Below, in pieces: positions 40,519 through 48,947 of a stretch of 61,469 nucleotides of DNA. How positions within the stretch are numbered: position 1 is the stretch's first letter; every line of letters begins with the position of its first letter. Location: positions 1-61,469 of IMG/VR virus record IMGVR_UViG_3300048838_000933; one strand, written 5' to 3'. The notes under the pieces were generated by a model. It had not been told where the DNA came from. It ran no database searches and saw nothing but the letters and a program-made list of their open reading frames with translations. A program made the position numbers and the translations under genes. Source of the DNA: a virus.

Positions 40519-41237
40519 CCCTGCCGAACTTTGCTCTACTGTCGGCGTCGGCCGGTGTAGTCGGCTTCCAGCCGACTGACATCACGGGGTGTATTGGCTG
40601 GTGGGATGCGGCAGATGCATCTGTGTTCACGTACTCATCGGGGACCCTGGTGAGTGAGTGGGCCGACAAGTCATCTGCTGGCGCTGACGTTTCGCAGGCC
40701 ACCACCACATCGCAGCCGACCCGCAGTGCGACGATCGGCGGCGTTGACGCCGTGCGCTTCTCCGCCGCGCGCCCCGACATTCTCAACACGGCCAACGCCA
40801 CGACCAGGGCGTTGCCGATGACGGTGTTCGCTGCTGCACGTTACCAGTCGGTGTCTGGCGGCGCATCGCAGGTGGTCCTCGGCACGAGGGATACGACAGC
40901 AACGCGATTGGCGTGCTATCACGCGGCCTCACAGATGCGCCTGTATGCGGGCTCGGTGTGGAATCCTGGCACGTCGGTGGCGGTCGACACCGATTACATC
41001 CAGCAGTGGACAGCCAACGGGACCACCGGCAACGCCATTCGCCGTTCCGGTGGAGCGTCGGCGGCCTCAGCGAGTATCGGCACGAACGGTGCCGACGGGT
41101 TCGCCATCGGCCGCGTGGTGACTGGCGACGTGGGGGAAGTCATCGTTTACAACTCGGCGCTGTCGCTGTCGGACATCAACACCGTCGGCGAATACCTCGC
41201 AGCGAAGTGGGGGATCACATGGACGACCGCAACATGA
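40515..41237 (+). CDS. LamG/concanavalin-like tail fibre protein
   Basis: 240 residues, GTGA overlap. ITGCIGWWDAADASVFTYSS at the start and IGRVVTGDVGEVIVYNSALS near the end are the framing strands of LamG-type beta sandwich domains. These bind sugars, so this is a good receptor-binding candidate. Confidence 0.75.
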   Translation: MTLPNFALLSASAGVVGFQPTDITGCIGWWDAADASVFTYSSGTLVSEWADKSSAGADVSQATTTSQPTRSATIGGVDAVRFSAARPDILNTANATTRALPMTVFAAARYQSVSGGASQVVLGTRDTTATRLACYHAASQMRLYAGSVWNPGTSVAVDTDYIQQWTANGTTGNAIRRSGGASAASASIGTNGADGFAIGRVVTGDVGEVIVYNSALSLSDINTVGEYLAAKWGITWTTAT

Positions 41238-41254
41238 GCGACAAGGGGCACTGA

Positions 41255-41899
41255 ATGTACGCACAGATCACCGCCAACACGATCACCGCCGAGTCGGCCC
41301 AGGTGCCACAGTCGGCCCGCCGCCTCGACACCGGCCAATGGGTGCTCGGTCTGCGTGACGCCAGCGTGGCGACGCAGCAGGCGTGCGGATGGTTCGCCGT
41401 CAACGACGTGGCCCGCCCCGCCGATACCGACACGACCACCCACGACCGCAGCGTAGAACTCGTCGCAGGTGCGCCGACCGTCGTATGGACCGAACGGGCC
41501 TTGAGTGACGACGAACTGGCCGCCCGTCGACTGGCCGAAGCGCCCGACCTGACAGCGACCGTCGTGGCCCGCCTCGTGGCCGCCGACAACGAGACCCCGC
41601 AACCCTGGAAGCAGCCGCAAGGGGCACATGACGCCTACCTGCCGGGCGTGATCGTCACCTCGAACGGCGACCGCTACCGCAACACGCTGACCGTGCCGAA
41701 CGTGTGGGGCTTGGACGTGTACGGCTGGGAGAACCTCGACGCCGTCACGCCGACCGACCCGCAGCCGTGGGTGCAGCCGACCGGAGCCCATGACGCCTAC
41801 AACATCGGGGATCGTGTCACTCACAACGGGCAGACCTGGGAGTCGACCGCAGCGAGCAACGTGTGGGCTCCCGGCGTGTTCGGCTGGGTCGTCGTTTAA
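41255..41899 (+). CDS. Tail protein with two chitin-binding-like repeats
   Basis: 214 residues with AAGGGG upstream. After a variable N-terminal region, two units of about 43 residues, PWKQPQGAHDAYLPGVIVTS...NVWGLDVYGWE and PWVQPTGAHDAYNIGDRVTH...NVWAPGVFGWV, match the CBM5/12 pattern (AYxxGxxVTxNGxxY...NVWxPGxxGW). They should bind N-acetylglucosamine polymers or wall sugars. Confidence 0.8.
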   Translation: MYAQITANTITAESAQVPQSARRLDTGQWVLGLRDASVATQQACGWFAVNDVARPADTDTTTHDRSVELVAGAPTVVWTERALSDDELAARRLAEAPDLTATVVARLVAADNETPQPWKQPQGAHDAYLPGVIVTSNGDRYRNTLTVPNVWGLDVYGWENLDAVTPTDPQPWVQPTGAHDAYNIGDRVTHNGQTWESTAASNVWAPGVFGWVVV

Positions 41900-41917
41900 T
41901 TCCAATAATGGTCGCCC

Positions 41918-42157
41918 TCAGCGGTCGGTCCAGCCGGGCCGCTGACGGATCAGTTCGCCGACCAGCAGGAACCCTTCGAGCGCGTCCAGTATCCGGCCGA
42001 CCTGGGCGTCGTCGAGCTGGCTCCACGAGGTGATGTCTCGTCGCAGGAAGACCTGGGCGAAGTCGATCCTCTCCTCGTCGGTGAGTCCGATCTGGTCCGA
42101 GTAGACGTGCATCTTGCGTCGCCGGGCAGCGAGGATGTCCCGTTGGTTGACGGCCAC
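41918..42157 (-). CDS. Unknown leftward helical protein
   Basis: 79 residues from a GTG. Helical with GLTDEERIDFAQVFLRRD and a C-terminal LIRQRPGW. It is divergent from the WhiB gene, with TAGGAT at -12 to -7 on its own strand. Confidence 0.65.
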   Translation of the reverse strand: MAVNQRDILAARRRKMHVYSDQIGLTDEERIDFAQVFLRRDITSWSQLDDAQVGRILDALEGFLLVGELIRQRPGWTDR

Positions 42158-42163
42158 CCGCCT

Positions 42164-42169
42164 ATCCTA
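42164..42169 (-). promoter_or_regulatory. Leaderless -10 TAGGAT for leftward gene at 42157
   Basis: On the minus strand TAGGAT ends at -7 from the GTG. No clear -35. Confidence 0.5.
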
Positions 42170-42176
42170 CGAGATT

Positions 42177-42590
42177 GTGCCAAGGGCTGCGTCCTACAGC
42201 GGATCGTTTGATGAGATGCCACTGTCGGTTCAGCGCGCCGCCGCCGTACCTCGCGACTACTACGCCCAGGCGTTGTGTCGGCCCGGAGAATCGTCGGTGC
42301 CGTCGATCGCGTGGACCGTCGAGCCCGGCAAGAAGAAGCACTCAGTGGCCGGCCACCTGTACGACGGAGACACACTCGTCGAGCTGGCGTTGACCACCTG
42401 CCGCATCTGCCCGGTGCAATGGGAATGCGCCGCCGCTGCGATCGCTGCCGAAGAAGCCGCTGGCATCTGGTCGGACCACCTCGACAACCTGCGCGTCTTC
42501 CGCCGCACACCGAATGTCCTGCTCGAGTTGAAGGCTCGTGGCGTTCCGGTGCAGGAGGCTGTACGCCGGGTCGCCGCTGGCATAACATGA
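42177..42590 (+). CDS. whiB: WhiB-family iron-sulfur regulator
   Basis: 137 residues from GTG 42177; ATG 42216 is an alternative. One Cys in YAQALCRPG and three in TTCRICPVQWEC make the WhiB 4Fe-4S site, followed by GIWSDHLDNLRVFRR, the G[VI]W turn and basic tail. WhiB proteins bind the housekeeping sigma factor and are limited to actinobacteria and their phages. Phage copies are known to interfere with host WhiB and cell division. Confidence 0.8.
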   Translation: MPRAASYSGSFDEMPLSVQRAAAVPRDYYAQALCRPGESSVPSIAWTVEPGKKKHSVAGHLYDGDTLVELALTTCRICPVQWECAAAAIAAEEAAGIWSDHLDNLRVFRRTPNVLLELKARGVPVQEAVRRVAAGIT

Positions 42591-42591
42591 C
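42579..42591 (+). promoter_or_regulatory. Palindrome copy 7 with leaderless -10 TAACAT
   Basis: GGCATAACATGAC has one mismatch to the palindrome. TAACAT (42583-42588) ends at -7 from ATG 42595. Confidence 0.55.
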
Positions 42592-42594
42592 GGG

Positions 42595-42888
42595 ATGCTC
42601 ACACTCAGCAAGTGCCACATCACCGGCCCAGACATGGACGACATCGAAGACGCCGTAATCGTCGTCTCGGGCGAGTCGCCGAACGCCACGATCCGTATCT
42701 CCGTGCCCGACCACGAGGTCCGCAAGTTCCGAACCGTCGACCGGCTCCTGAACGCCTCCATCAAAGGCAAGGGGAAGAACTGGACGATCGAAGGTGAATC
42801 CGAACAGCTCGCCACCGTCGTGCGCACCACCGACACGCTGGTGAAGATGAACGTGAAGTCCCTCGGTGGATGCCAGGGGTGCCGATGA
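42595..42888 (+). CDS. Unknown small protein
   Basis: 97 residues, beta-rich (DAVIVVSGESPNATIRISVP) with a C-terminal CQGC. It starts a transcript that may lead to the terminase genes. Confidence 0.65.
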   Translation: MLTLSKCHITGPDMDDIEDAVIVVSGESPNATIRISVPDHEVRKFRTVDRLLNASIKGKGKNWTIEGESEQLATVVRTTDTLVKMNVKSLGGCQGCR

Positions 42889-43199
42889 TGTTCGATCTCC
42901 TCATCCTCATCGTCGTGTTGTCGCTCGTCACCTATCGGCTGGGCCGCTTCGTGGTCCTCGACAGCATGTTCGAAGGCACTCGCGACAAGACGCTCGGCTG
43001 GATGCACCGGCGCGGCAACTTCTTCTGGGTGAAGACCGCCGAACTCCTCGGCTGCCCGTACTGCATCACGGTCTGGCTCGCCGCCGGCGCGTGCCTCGCG
43101 TGGCGGGTGTTTGTCGAATCGTACCCGGCACCCGTCTTCGTCTGGCTGGCAGTCTCCGCCGGCTCACTGATGGCCTGGCGCGTTGTAGATTCCGAGTAG
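42885..43199 (+). CDS. DUF1360 membrane protein
   Basis: 104 residues. An N-terminal helix (FDLLILIVVLSLVTYRLGRF), LLGCPYCITVWLA and a C-terminal helix pair match the DUF1360 family of small membrane proteins with a CPxC-type motif. The cellular role is not known. ATGATG overlap with the previous gene. Confidence 0.75.
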   Translation: MMFDLLILIVVLSLVTYRLGRFVVLDSMFEGTRDKTLGWMHRRGNFFWVKTAELLGCPYCITVWLAAGACLAWRVFVESYPAPVFVWLAVSAGSLMAWRVVDSE

Positions 43200-43202
43200 C
43201 CC

Positions 43203-43652
43203 ATGACCACAACCATGACGCGAGCCGAGGAGAAGCAGGCGGCACAACACACTCGCTTCTTCGAACGCGTCTTGGAAGGCTGCGGCCCGCTCAACGCCGC
43301 CATCGAGGTCGGCTGGTCGCCGGCCGAACTGGACCGCAAGATGAAGGACGCCGAGTTCGCCGAGACGGTCGGCATCGTGCTCGAACGCCGACTCGAAGGT
43401 GTTGAGGAAACCATCTGGGTGAAGGCACGCGAAGGCGTCCGGTGGGCAGCGCAGATGGTGGTCTACAACCAGCGCTCCGACCGATGGAAGGACGTGCGCC
43501 ACATCCGCACCGAAGTCTCCAACCAGCTCGACCCGGCCACCGTCACCTCGGTGAAGCAGGCCATGCTGGAAGTGTTGCGCGGCGACGTCGAATCCATCAC
43601 CGCCATGCAGCCCAAGTACATCGAGGCAACGGCAGTCGATGTCGACGACTGA
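43203..43652 (+). CDS. terS: Small terminase subunit (probable)
   Basis: 149 residues. FFERVLEGCGPLNAAIEVGWSPAELDR looks like the helix-turn-helix of a small terminase, followed by helical oligomerisation segments. It overlaps the large subunit gene by 14 nt. Confidence 0.7.
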   Translation: MTTTMTRAEEKQAAQHTRFFERVLEGCGPLNAAIEVGWSPAELDRKMKDAEFAETVGIVLERRLEGVEETIWVKAREGVRWAAQMVVYNQRSDRWKDVRHIRTEVSNQLDPATVTSVKQAMLEVLRGDVESITAMQPKYIEATAVDVDD

Positions 43653-46293
43653 GCAGGAGCTACTCGAGCAGGCCCGACGTGTCGCCCTGCCGTCACTGAT
43701 CGGCATGGAGATCGGCCACACGATCTGGGAAGGCGGCTGGCAGCCGTACCCGTTCATCCTCGACGCCGAACGCGAACTGGTGTCTGCTGCGGTCAGCCCC
43801 GAGCAGGAGTGGTACATCCTCAACGCCCCGAACCAGATCGGCAAGCTCCTGACGCTCGAAACGCCAATTCCGACTCCCAGTGGTTGGACCACGATGGGCG
43901 AGGTTCAGGTCGGCGATCGGGTACTTGGGGCGGACGGGAAGCCCTGCAACGTCACCAACGTGTCCCACATTCAGCGCGAGCGGATCCATCGCCTCGTCTT
44001 CGACGACGGCTCGACCGTGGAGGCTGGCCCGGAACATCTCTGGCAGACGTTCGATTTCGACAGCTTTCGCTCCTACTCCGGCAGCAAGCGGGGGGGCGAC
44101 CTGCGGATTGAGCACGACCCGGAATGGTGGGACTGGCGCAGTGCGGGCGGCAAAGGCTCCGAGGTTCTCCGCACCGACGAGATTCTCGCGACGCTGACCA
44201 ACAAGCGCGGCCAATCCAATCACTCAATCCCCAACACCTTCCCGCTGGAGCTACCGCGCGCTGACCTTCCGATAGAGCCGTGGGTGCTCGGCTACTGGCT
44301 TGGCAACGGTGGTCGGGGAAGCGGGTCAGTCACCACGGGCTCGCTGGCAGGGGACTTCGACGAGAAGCACGTTTGCGGAAAGCTGGATGATGCTGGATTC
44401 GGCTACTCGGTGAGGTCCGACGACGCCCGAGGGCAGTCCAGGATCCATGTTCGCGGGCTGATCTCCCAGTTGAAATCGCTCGGCATTGAACATAACAAGG
44501 CGGTGCCACCCGAGTATCTGCGAGCATCGAAGGATCAGCGCCTGGCGTTGCTGGCGGGCCTCATGGACTCGGACGGCGGGCCGGAGAACGCCAAGAAACT
44601 GAGCGGGTCAGTGTCGTTCTCCTCCAAGGATGAGCACCTCGTTGAAGCCGTCCAGGAACTCGCCCACTCGCTGGGGTGCAAGACGCGCCGGCTGGACCGC
44701 CAAGCGAAGCTGAACGGCAAGGACTGCGGGCCGTCGCATCGAGTGTTCTTCACGCCACCGTTCAACCCGTTCACCCTTCCCCGCAAGGCCGCTCTCTGGC
44801 AACCCAGCGAAGAGACCGGTCGGGCCATGCAGCGTCGAACCCGCCAGATCGTCGACATTGAGGTGCTTGAGGAGGTGGTGGAAATGCGATGCATCTCAGT
44901 CGACTCGCCCGGCAATCTCTATCTGGCTGGCGAACAGATGGTCCCCACTCACAACACCAGCTACGCGACGCTGTTCATCTTCTGGTTCATCGGCATGTTC
45001 CCGGACCGTCAAGTCATCTTCATCTCCTACTCGGAGGGCTACTCGTCGGAGATCGGCCGCAAGGTGCGCGACCTGTTCAAGATGCACGGCGAGCGACTGT
45101 TCGGGCTCGAGGTCGACCCTGACAACGACTCGCAGGGCGACTGGTCACTCAAGGGCCACCCGTCGGGCGGGATGCTGTCGGTGGGTTGGACCGGCCAGAT
45201 TCAGGGACGTCAAGGTCACCTGGTCTGGATCGACGACCTCCTCCGCACCATCATCGAAGCAGCGTCCGCCACCACGAAGGACGCTCAGTGGGCAGAATGG
45301 CAGGGCACCATCTGGGGCCGTCGTCAGCCGGGCTCGCTGTACGTCGTGTCGCAGACCCGTCTCGCCGAAGACGACCTGTCGGGGAGGCTGATCAAGCAGA
45401 TGGAGACCTCGGAGGCCGGCATCGGTTGGAAAGTGCTGTCCTACCCGGGCCTGTGTTGGGTGCCGGAGAGCTGGGAGGGCCCACCCGAGGAGTACCGGGA
45501 CCGCCTTGGTCGGGCCGCCGGGGAGCCGCTGATCACCCGCTTCTCCCGCCCCGACGACACCCCCGACAAGAACTGGTGGCTGCTCGCCAAACGCCAACTC
45601 GACAACCCGCAGGTGTTCGACTGCATGGTGCAGCAGAACCCCACCAACTCCGAAGCTGGCATGTTTCCCGAGGATCGCTGGGTGAAGCTACCGCGAGCCG
45701 AATGGCCGGAGCGCTTCGTCGCGACCCGCGTGTGGGACATCGCCGGCACCGAAGGGTCCGGCGACTTCACGGTCGGCGCGTACCTGTCCAAGGACTTCGG
45801 TGGTCGCTACTACATTGAGGGCCGCTATCGAGAACAGGTGGGCCCTGAGGAGGGGATTTCCCAGGTGAAGAAGCACGCAGAGGTCGACGGGCACGGCGTC
45901 ACCATCCTCATCGAGCAGGGCAAGTCCGGCTCAGAGAAGCAGCTCATCGAGTTCTACCAGCAGCACCTTCCCGGCTACACCGTCGAGCCAGCCAAGACCG
46001 ACGGGACCAAGGAGCAGCGCGCCCTGACCTACTCGGTGCTTCAACGGCAAGGCAACGTGGTGCTACCCGCCGACGAGGAGGACGCCGAGTGGGTGGAGAA
46101 GTGGATCAAGGAGCACAAGGGGATGATGGGCGACGGCAGACGCCCGCGCCACGATGACCAGATCGACGTGGGCGCCTACGCGGTCAGGTGGCTGGCCCAA
46201 CACGAATCATCGCAGTGGCGCGACCCGAACGACGACCTCGACCCCGAACGTCAGATGCAGTTGGAAGCCATGCTGGAGGCGATGGGCATCTAG
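43639..46293 (+). CDS. terL: Large terminase subunit precursor with intein
   Basis: 884 residues translated, 514 after splicing. The motor cuts and pumps DNA into the prohead. Walker A NAPNQIGK-TSYA is formed only after intein removal. Walker B is VWIDD, and nuclease acids are in VWDIAGTEG and RHDDQIDVGAYA. The gene lies after the tail genes and before the leftward operon. Confidence 0.9.
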   Translation: MSTTEQELLEQARRVALPSLIGMEIGHTIWEGGWQPYPFILDAERELVSAAVSPEQEWYILNAPNQIGKLLTLETPIPTPSGWTTMGEVQVGDRVLGADGKPCNVTNVSHIQRERIHRLVFDDGSTVEAGPEHLWQTFDFDSFRSYSGSKRGGDLRIEHDPEWWDWRSAGGKGSEVLRTDEILATLTNKRGQSNHSIPNTFPLELPRADLPIEPWVLGYWLGNGGRGSGSVTTGSLAGDFDEKHVCGKLDDAGFGYSVRSDDARGQSRIHVRGLISQLKSLGIEHNKAVPPEYLRASKDQRLALLAGLMDSDGGPENAKKLSGSVSFSSKDEHLVEAVQELAHSLGCKTRRLDRQAKLNGKDCGPSHRVFFTPPFNPFTLPRKAALWQPSEETGRAMQRRTRQIVDIEVLEEVVEMRCISVDSPGNLYLAGEQMVPTHNTSYATLFIFWFIGMFPDRQVIFISYSEGYSSEIGRKVRDLFKMHGERLFGLEVDPDNDSQGDWSLKGHPSGGMLSVGWTGQIQGRQGHLVWIDDLLRTIIEAASATTKDAQWAEWQGTIWGRRQPGSLYVVSQTRLAEDDLSGRLIKQMETSEAGIGWKVLSYPGLCWVPESWEGPPEEYRDRLGRAAGEPLITRFSRPDDTPDKNWWLLAKRQLDNPQVFDCMVQQNPTNSEAGMFPEDRWVKLPRAEWPERFVATRVWDIAGTEGSGDFTVGAYLSKDFGGRYYIEGRYREQVGPEEGISQVKKHAEVDGHGVTILIEQGKSGSEKQLIEFYQQHLPGYTVEPAKTDGTKEQRALTYSVLQRQGNVVLPADEEDAEWVEKWIKEHKGMMGDGRRPRHDDQIDVGAYAVRWLAQHESSQWRDPNDDLDPERQMQLEAMLEAMGI
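43846..44955 (+). mobile_element. Class 3 intein with LAGLIDADG endonuclease in TerL
   Basis: 370 residues inserted in the Walker A loop between GK and TSYA. The first residue is Leu (LLTLETPIPTPSGWTTMGE), not Cys or Ser. The W-C-T triplet of class 3 inteins is present: Trp two residues after the block B His (PEHLW), Cys in block F (EMRCISVDSPGNLYL), and Thr as the +1 residue after THN. VLGYWLGNG and LLAGLMDSDGG are intact LAGLIDADG motifs. Confidence 0.85.
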
Positions 46294-46820
46294 GCGAACG
46301 GCCAGTGCGACGCCTCGCTCAACAGCGGACGTTCCGGCGCCCGGGGCGCCTCGACCCACAGGGTGACTTTCTGGTTGCGGACCTGGCGCGATTCGGGTGC
46401 CAAGATCACGAACGGCAGCCCGAGACGCGGGTACGGCGCGTAGAACGTCGACGCCTCCGGAACCTCCAGCCGCCACGCTGGCACCAGCTCGCCGATCATC
46501 CCGATCGCACCGGTCCGGCTGAGGGCCGGGTGGCATTCCCGGACGTTGAGGGCGCGCCGGATCGACTTGGTGGCGTTCAAGTCCGTCGATCGAACACCTT
46601 TGGTGCGCATCCCCCGGTTGTCGAAGCAGTGATCGAACATGGTTTCGAACGTTCGCTTCCAAGCGATCGCCGGCATGGCGACGTCGACGCGATGCTTCGC
46701 TGCGTCGGTGACGTCGCGGTCCATCCATCCGAGCACGCCCTCGCGCCACCGCTCACCCATCTGGTCGGCCACGATCTCCATGACCCTCCCATGCTGGCGG
46801 CGCGTCAGGCGGACGATCAC
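46290..46820 (-). CDS. Unknown protein, last gene of leftward operon
   Basis: 176 residues from GTG 46820, in a GTGA overlap with the gene before it. A basic N-terminus (VRLTRRQHGRVMEIVADQMG) and a C-terminal beta region. Its stop overlaps the TerL stop by 4 bp, tail to tail. No family recognised. Confidence 0.65.
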   Translation of the reverse strand: MIVRLTRRQHGRVMEIVADQMGERWREGVLGWMDRDVTDAAKHRVDVAMPAIAWKRTFETMFDHCFDNRGMRTKGVRSTDLNATKSIRRALNVRECHPALSRTGAIGMIGELVPAWRLEVPEASTFYAPYPRLGLPFVILAPESRQVRNQKVTLWVEAPRAPERPLLSEASHWPFA

Positions 46821-47008
46821 CCGTCGCTTACCTTCGGGTATGGGTTCTCCATCGCGTCCAGCAACGAGTCGATGGCACTCCACAGCGTCGGCCATTCCGA
46901 ACGGTGACGCCGAAGCGTCTGCTGGTGAAACTCTGGCTGTGGGCCAGCGTTCGTGATCGCTTGGCGGATTGCGTGTGCGGCAACTTCCAGCGCCATGTTC
47001 TCGCCCAT
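46817..47008 (-). CDS. Unknown small protein
   Basis: 63 residues, AGGAAGGG before the ATG. Helical (ENMALEVAAHAIRQAITN). TGATG overlap with the upstream gene. Confidence 0.6.
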   Translation of the reverse strand: MGENMALEVAAHAIRQAITNAGPQPEFHQQTLRRHRSEWPTLWSAIDSLLDAMENPYPKVSDG

Positions 47009-47157
47009 CAGACGGCCCTTCCTGCTCGGTTTGCGTCGTCCTTGCTGGGTGCTCCGAAGCTCGCAAACCACTCGAGCACCGGGACCAAGGCATCGGTGAT
47101 TTCCCAGATCAGCACCTGGACGGCGGCGGGGAAGTAGTCGCGAAGGTCCGGCCTCAC
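47008..47157 (-). CDS. Small amphipathic protein
   Basis: 49 residues with a hydrophobic middle (YFPAAVQVLIWEITDALVPVLEWFA). Its C-terminal codons (NRAGRAV) contain the next gene's ribosome site, as in the NRYR micro-ORFs. Confidence 0.5.
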   Translation of the reverse strand: MRPDLRDYFPAAVQVLIWEITDALVPVLEWFASFGAPSKDDANRAGRAV

Positions 47158-47378
47158 GACAGGTCTCCGTTGCTGAGGAGGTAGGCCATGTTGCTGATCT
47201 GCCCGTCGATGTCGACGAGCGTCTCCGCGAGAGACACAGCCTCCTTCGGGTTGGCTTCGCACCAGTCGTACGGCGAGTCGAACCCGGCCCGCGACGACAA
47301 CGCCATCACTGCTCGGCGTAGATCTGGGTCGGTCTTCATGGATTCACGGATGATCGCTGCAGCTTCAACCGGAGACAT
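47154..47378 (-). CDS. Unknown small protein
   Basis: 74 residues, helical (PVEAAAIIRESMKTDPDLRR). Overlaps the LexA-like gene by 14 nt. Confidence 0.6.
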   Translation of the reverse strand: MSPVEAAAIIRESMKTDPDLRRAVMALSSRAGFDSPYDWCEANPKEAVSLAETLVDIDGQISNMAYLLSNGDLS

Positions 47379-47748
47379 TCTTCGCTCCCTTCATGTCGAT
47401 CTTCGATCCGACGACCCGGATCGTTCGGGCGCCGTCGCCCATCTCGATCACACCGTAGGCGACGAGCCGGTGTAGCGAGTTGTGTGCCGCCGAACCCGAG
47501 CACCCAACCCCATTGGACACTTCGGTCACCGATGGCGGCCAGCCGTTGTCGACGATGAAGTCGCGCACGAAGTCGTACACGTCGACGTCACGTTCGGTCA
47601 GAGTGAGCTTCCGGCTGATCCCGGCCCGGGCCAGTCGAGTCGACACAGTCCCGACCGACACGTCGAAGTGGGCGGCGGCGGCAGCATGGGTGGCTCCCGG
47701 GTTCTGGTCGAAGAACTCGGCCAGCTCGTCGAGCGTCAGATGTTGCAT
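47365..47748 (-). CDS. LexA-type winged-helix protein lacking the protease domain
   Basis: 127 residues with GGAG before ATG 47748. Residues 5-45 form a first HTH (LDELAEFFDQNPGATHAAAA...GTVSTRLARAGI). Residues 48-112 follow the LexA DNA-binding domain (VYDFVRDFIVDNGWPPSVTE, GVGCSGSAAHNSLHRLVAYG, RTIRVVG). LexA normally continues into a self-cleaving S24 domain, which is absent, so this protein could not be released by RecA in the usual way. The four SOS boxes near the join are candidate targets. Confidence 0.75.
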   Translation of the reverse strand: MQHLTLDELAEFFDQNPGATHAAAAAHFDVSVGTVSTRLARAGISRKLTLTERDVDVYDFVRDFIVDNGWPPSVTEVSNGVGCSGSAAHNSLHRLVAYGVIEMGDGARTIRVVGSKIDMKGAKNVSG

Positions 47749-47758
47749 GTGGTCTCCT

Positions 47759-48409
47759 TCACTGGTGCCTCTTGGATCGCCGGCCCGGTTTGCGCAGGAC
47801 CAGCAATCTCGAGGAGTTGGAACGTAGGTGCTTCTGCGTTGCGTGCTTCGGCTGCGGGCCGGGTTCGCCGAGGTGGACGGCGATGTCGTCAACCTTGAGC
47901 CCGAGGGACAGGGCGTGGTTGATGGTGTGGTACTCGCCCGGCCAGACCGAGCCCGACGAGATGTAGTTCGACACCTTGGCAAGAATCAGGCCCTGCGGGC
48001 GGAGCACTCGGGCGCATTCGGTGAGCCCGTCGTTGATGTACTGCTGGAGGGAAGCTGGCGACCGGTAGGCGAGATCGATCCCATATCGAGCGTTGAACTC
48101 AGGGATGGTCGAAGTTGCCTTGCCCCCGGTGGACACGTAGGGAGGGTCATAGGCCACAACATCGACGGACTCATCCGGCTCGGGCAGGGCTCGAAAGTCG
48201 ACGCCGTCGATCTTGAGGTCATGGGCGGTGAATCGCACCACGTACTCCTCGCGCCGCCAATGCCACCATGTGCCCCGCCCGAACGTCACGTCCATGACGA
48301 CTGGCCCGCCCGGCACCATCGCCCACGGCTTCGAGTTGACGTGAATCTCGAAGATCGCCTGGATCAACTCCGAGTTGGTGCGCCACTTCTGCACCTCGAG
48401 CCAGGTCAT
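47759..48409 (-). CDS. DNA methyltransferase, DPPY type
   Basis: 216 residues, ATGA overlap. VVAYDPPYVSTGGK is the catalytic DPPY motif of N6-adenine/N4-cytosine enzymes; VMDVTFGRGTWWH resembles the SAM-binding motif I region. No restriction partner is nearby, so protection against host restriction is likely. Confidence 0.75.
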   Translation of the reverse strand: MTWLEVQKWRTNSELIQAIFEIHVNSKPWAMVPGGPVVMDVTFGRGTWWHWRREEYVVRFTAHDLKIDGVDFRALPEPDESVDVVAYDPPYVSTGGKATSTIPEFNARYGIDLAYRSPASLQQYINDGLTECARVLRPQGLILAKVSNYISSGSVWPGEYHTINHALSLGLKVDDIAVHLGEPGPQPKHATQKHLRSNSSRLLVLRKPGRRSKRHQ

Positions 48410-48648
48410 TCGTTCTCCCATCTTCCTTCGAGTTCGGGGACCACCAGGTCGGCGGTCGGCAGGTCTTTGGTGCGGCGACGCATCGGGCCGTCGATGTCGA
48501 TGTGGACCTGGGTGCGCCCGCCGGCCACGCCCGTCATGCTCCAACGGGCGCGAGCAGGCTCCACATCCCATCCATGCACCAGCCCGGCCCGGTCGACGAC
48601 CAGCACCATGACGCGCCGAGCGTCGAACGACTGACCCGGCCCGCTCAC
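48406..48648 (-). CDS. Unknown small protein
   Basis: 80 residues, GTGA overlap. Beta-rich (RTQVHIDIDGPMRRRT). No family recognised. Confidence 0.6.
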   Translation of the reverse strand: MSGPGQSFDARRVMVLVVDRAGLVHGWDVEPARARWSMTGVAGGRTQVHIDIDGPMRRRTKDLPTADLVVPELEGRWENE

Positions 48649-48947
48649 AGGAACGACCTTCCTTGATAGCGGGGAGACGTGTCGCGGATCATTGGCACGA
48701 CGCCCACGCCGCCGCATTCCCAGCACGGCGCACCGCCAGGGCTCGGACCCCATCCGTCCGGCTGGATGCCGGGGCAGTCGGTCATGCACGACGGTTCTTC
48801 CCAACACCCGTAAGAGCATGTGGTGGTGCCGTTGTTGGCATTGAATCCGGCGAGAAAGTACGGGCAGTCACCGCGCCATCCGTCGTCGGTGCAGTGCTCG
48901 GGGTCCATCCCGAGGCACGATGCGCAGATCACCGAACGCTCACTCAC
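48645..48947 (-). CDS. Cys-rich small protein
   Basis: 100 residues with about twelve Cys (CASC, CPYF, CSYGC, CWECGG), so probably binds several zinc ions. The CWECGG pair resembles DnaJ-type zinc repeats. Confidence 0.65.
   Translation of the reverse strand: MSERSVICASCLGMDPEHCTDDGWRGDCPYFLAGFNANNGTTTCSYGCWEEPSCMTDCPGIQPDGWGPSPGGAPCWECGGVGVVPMIRDTSPRYQGRSFL

Noticed and set aside
43846-43848. Calling the terminase intein inactive because Cys1 is Leu
   Set aside because: The W-C-T triplet fits class 3 inteins, which do not need a nucleophile at position 1.
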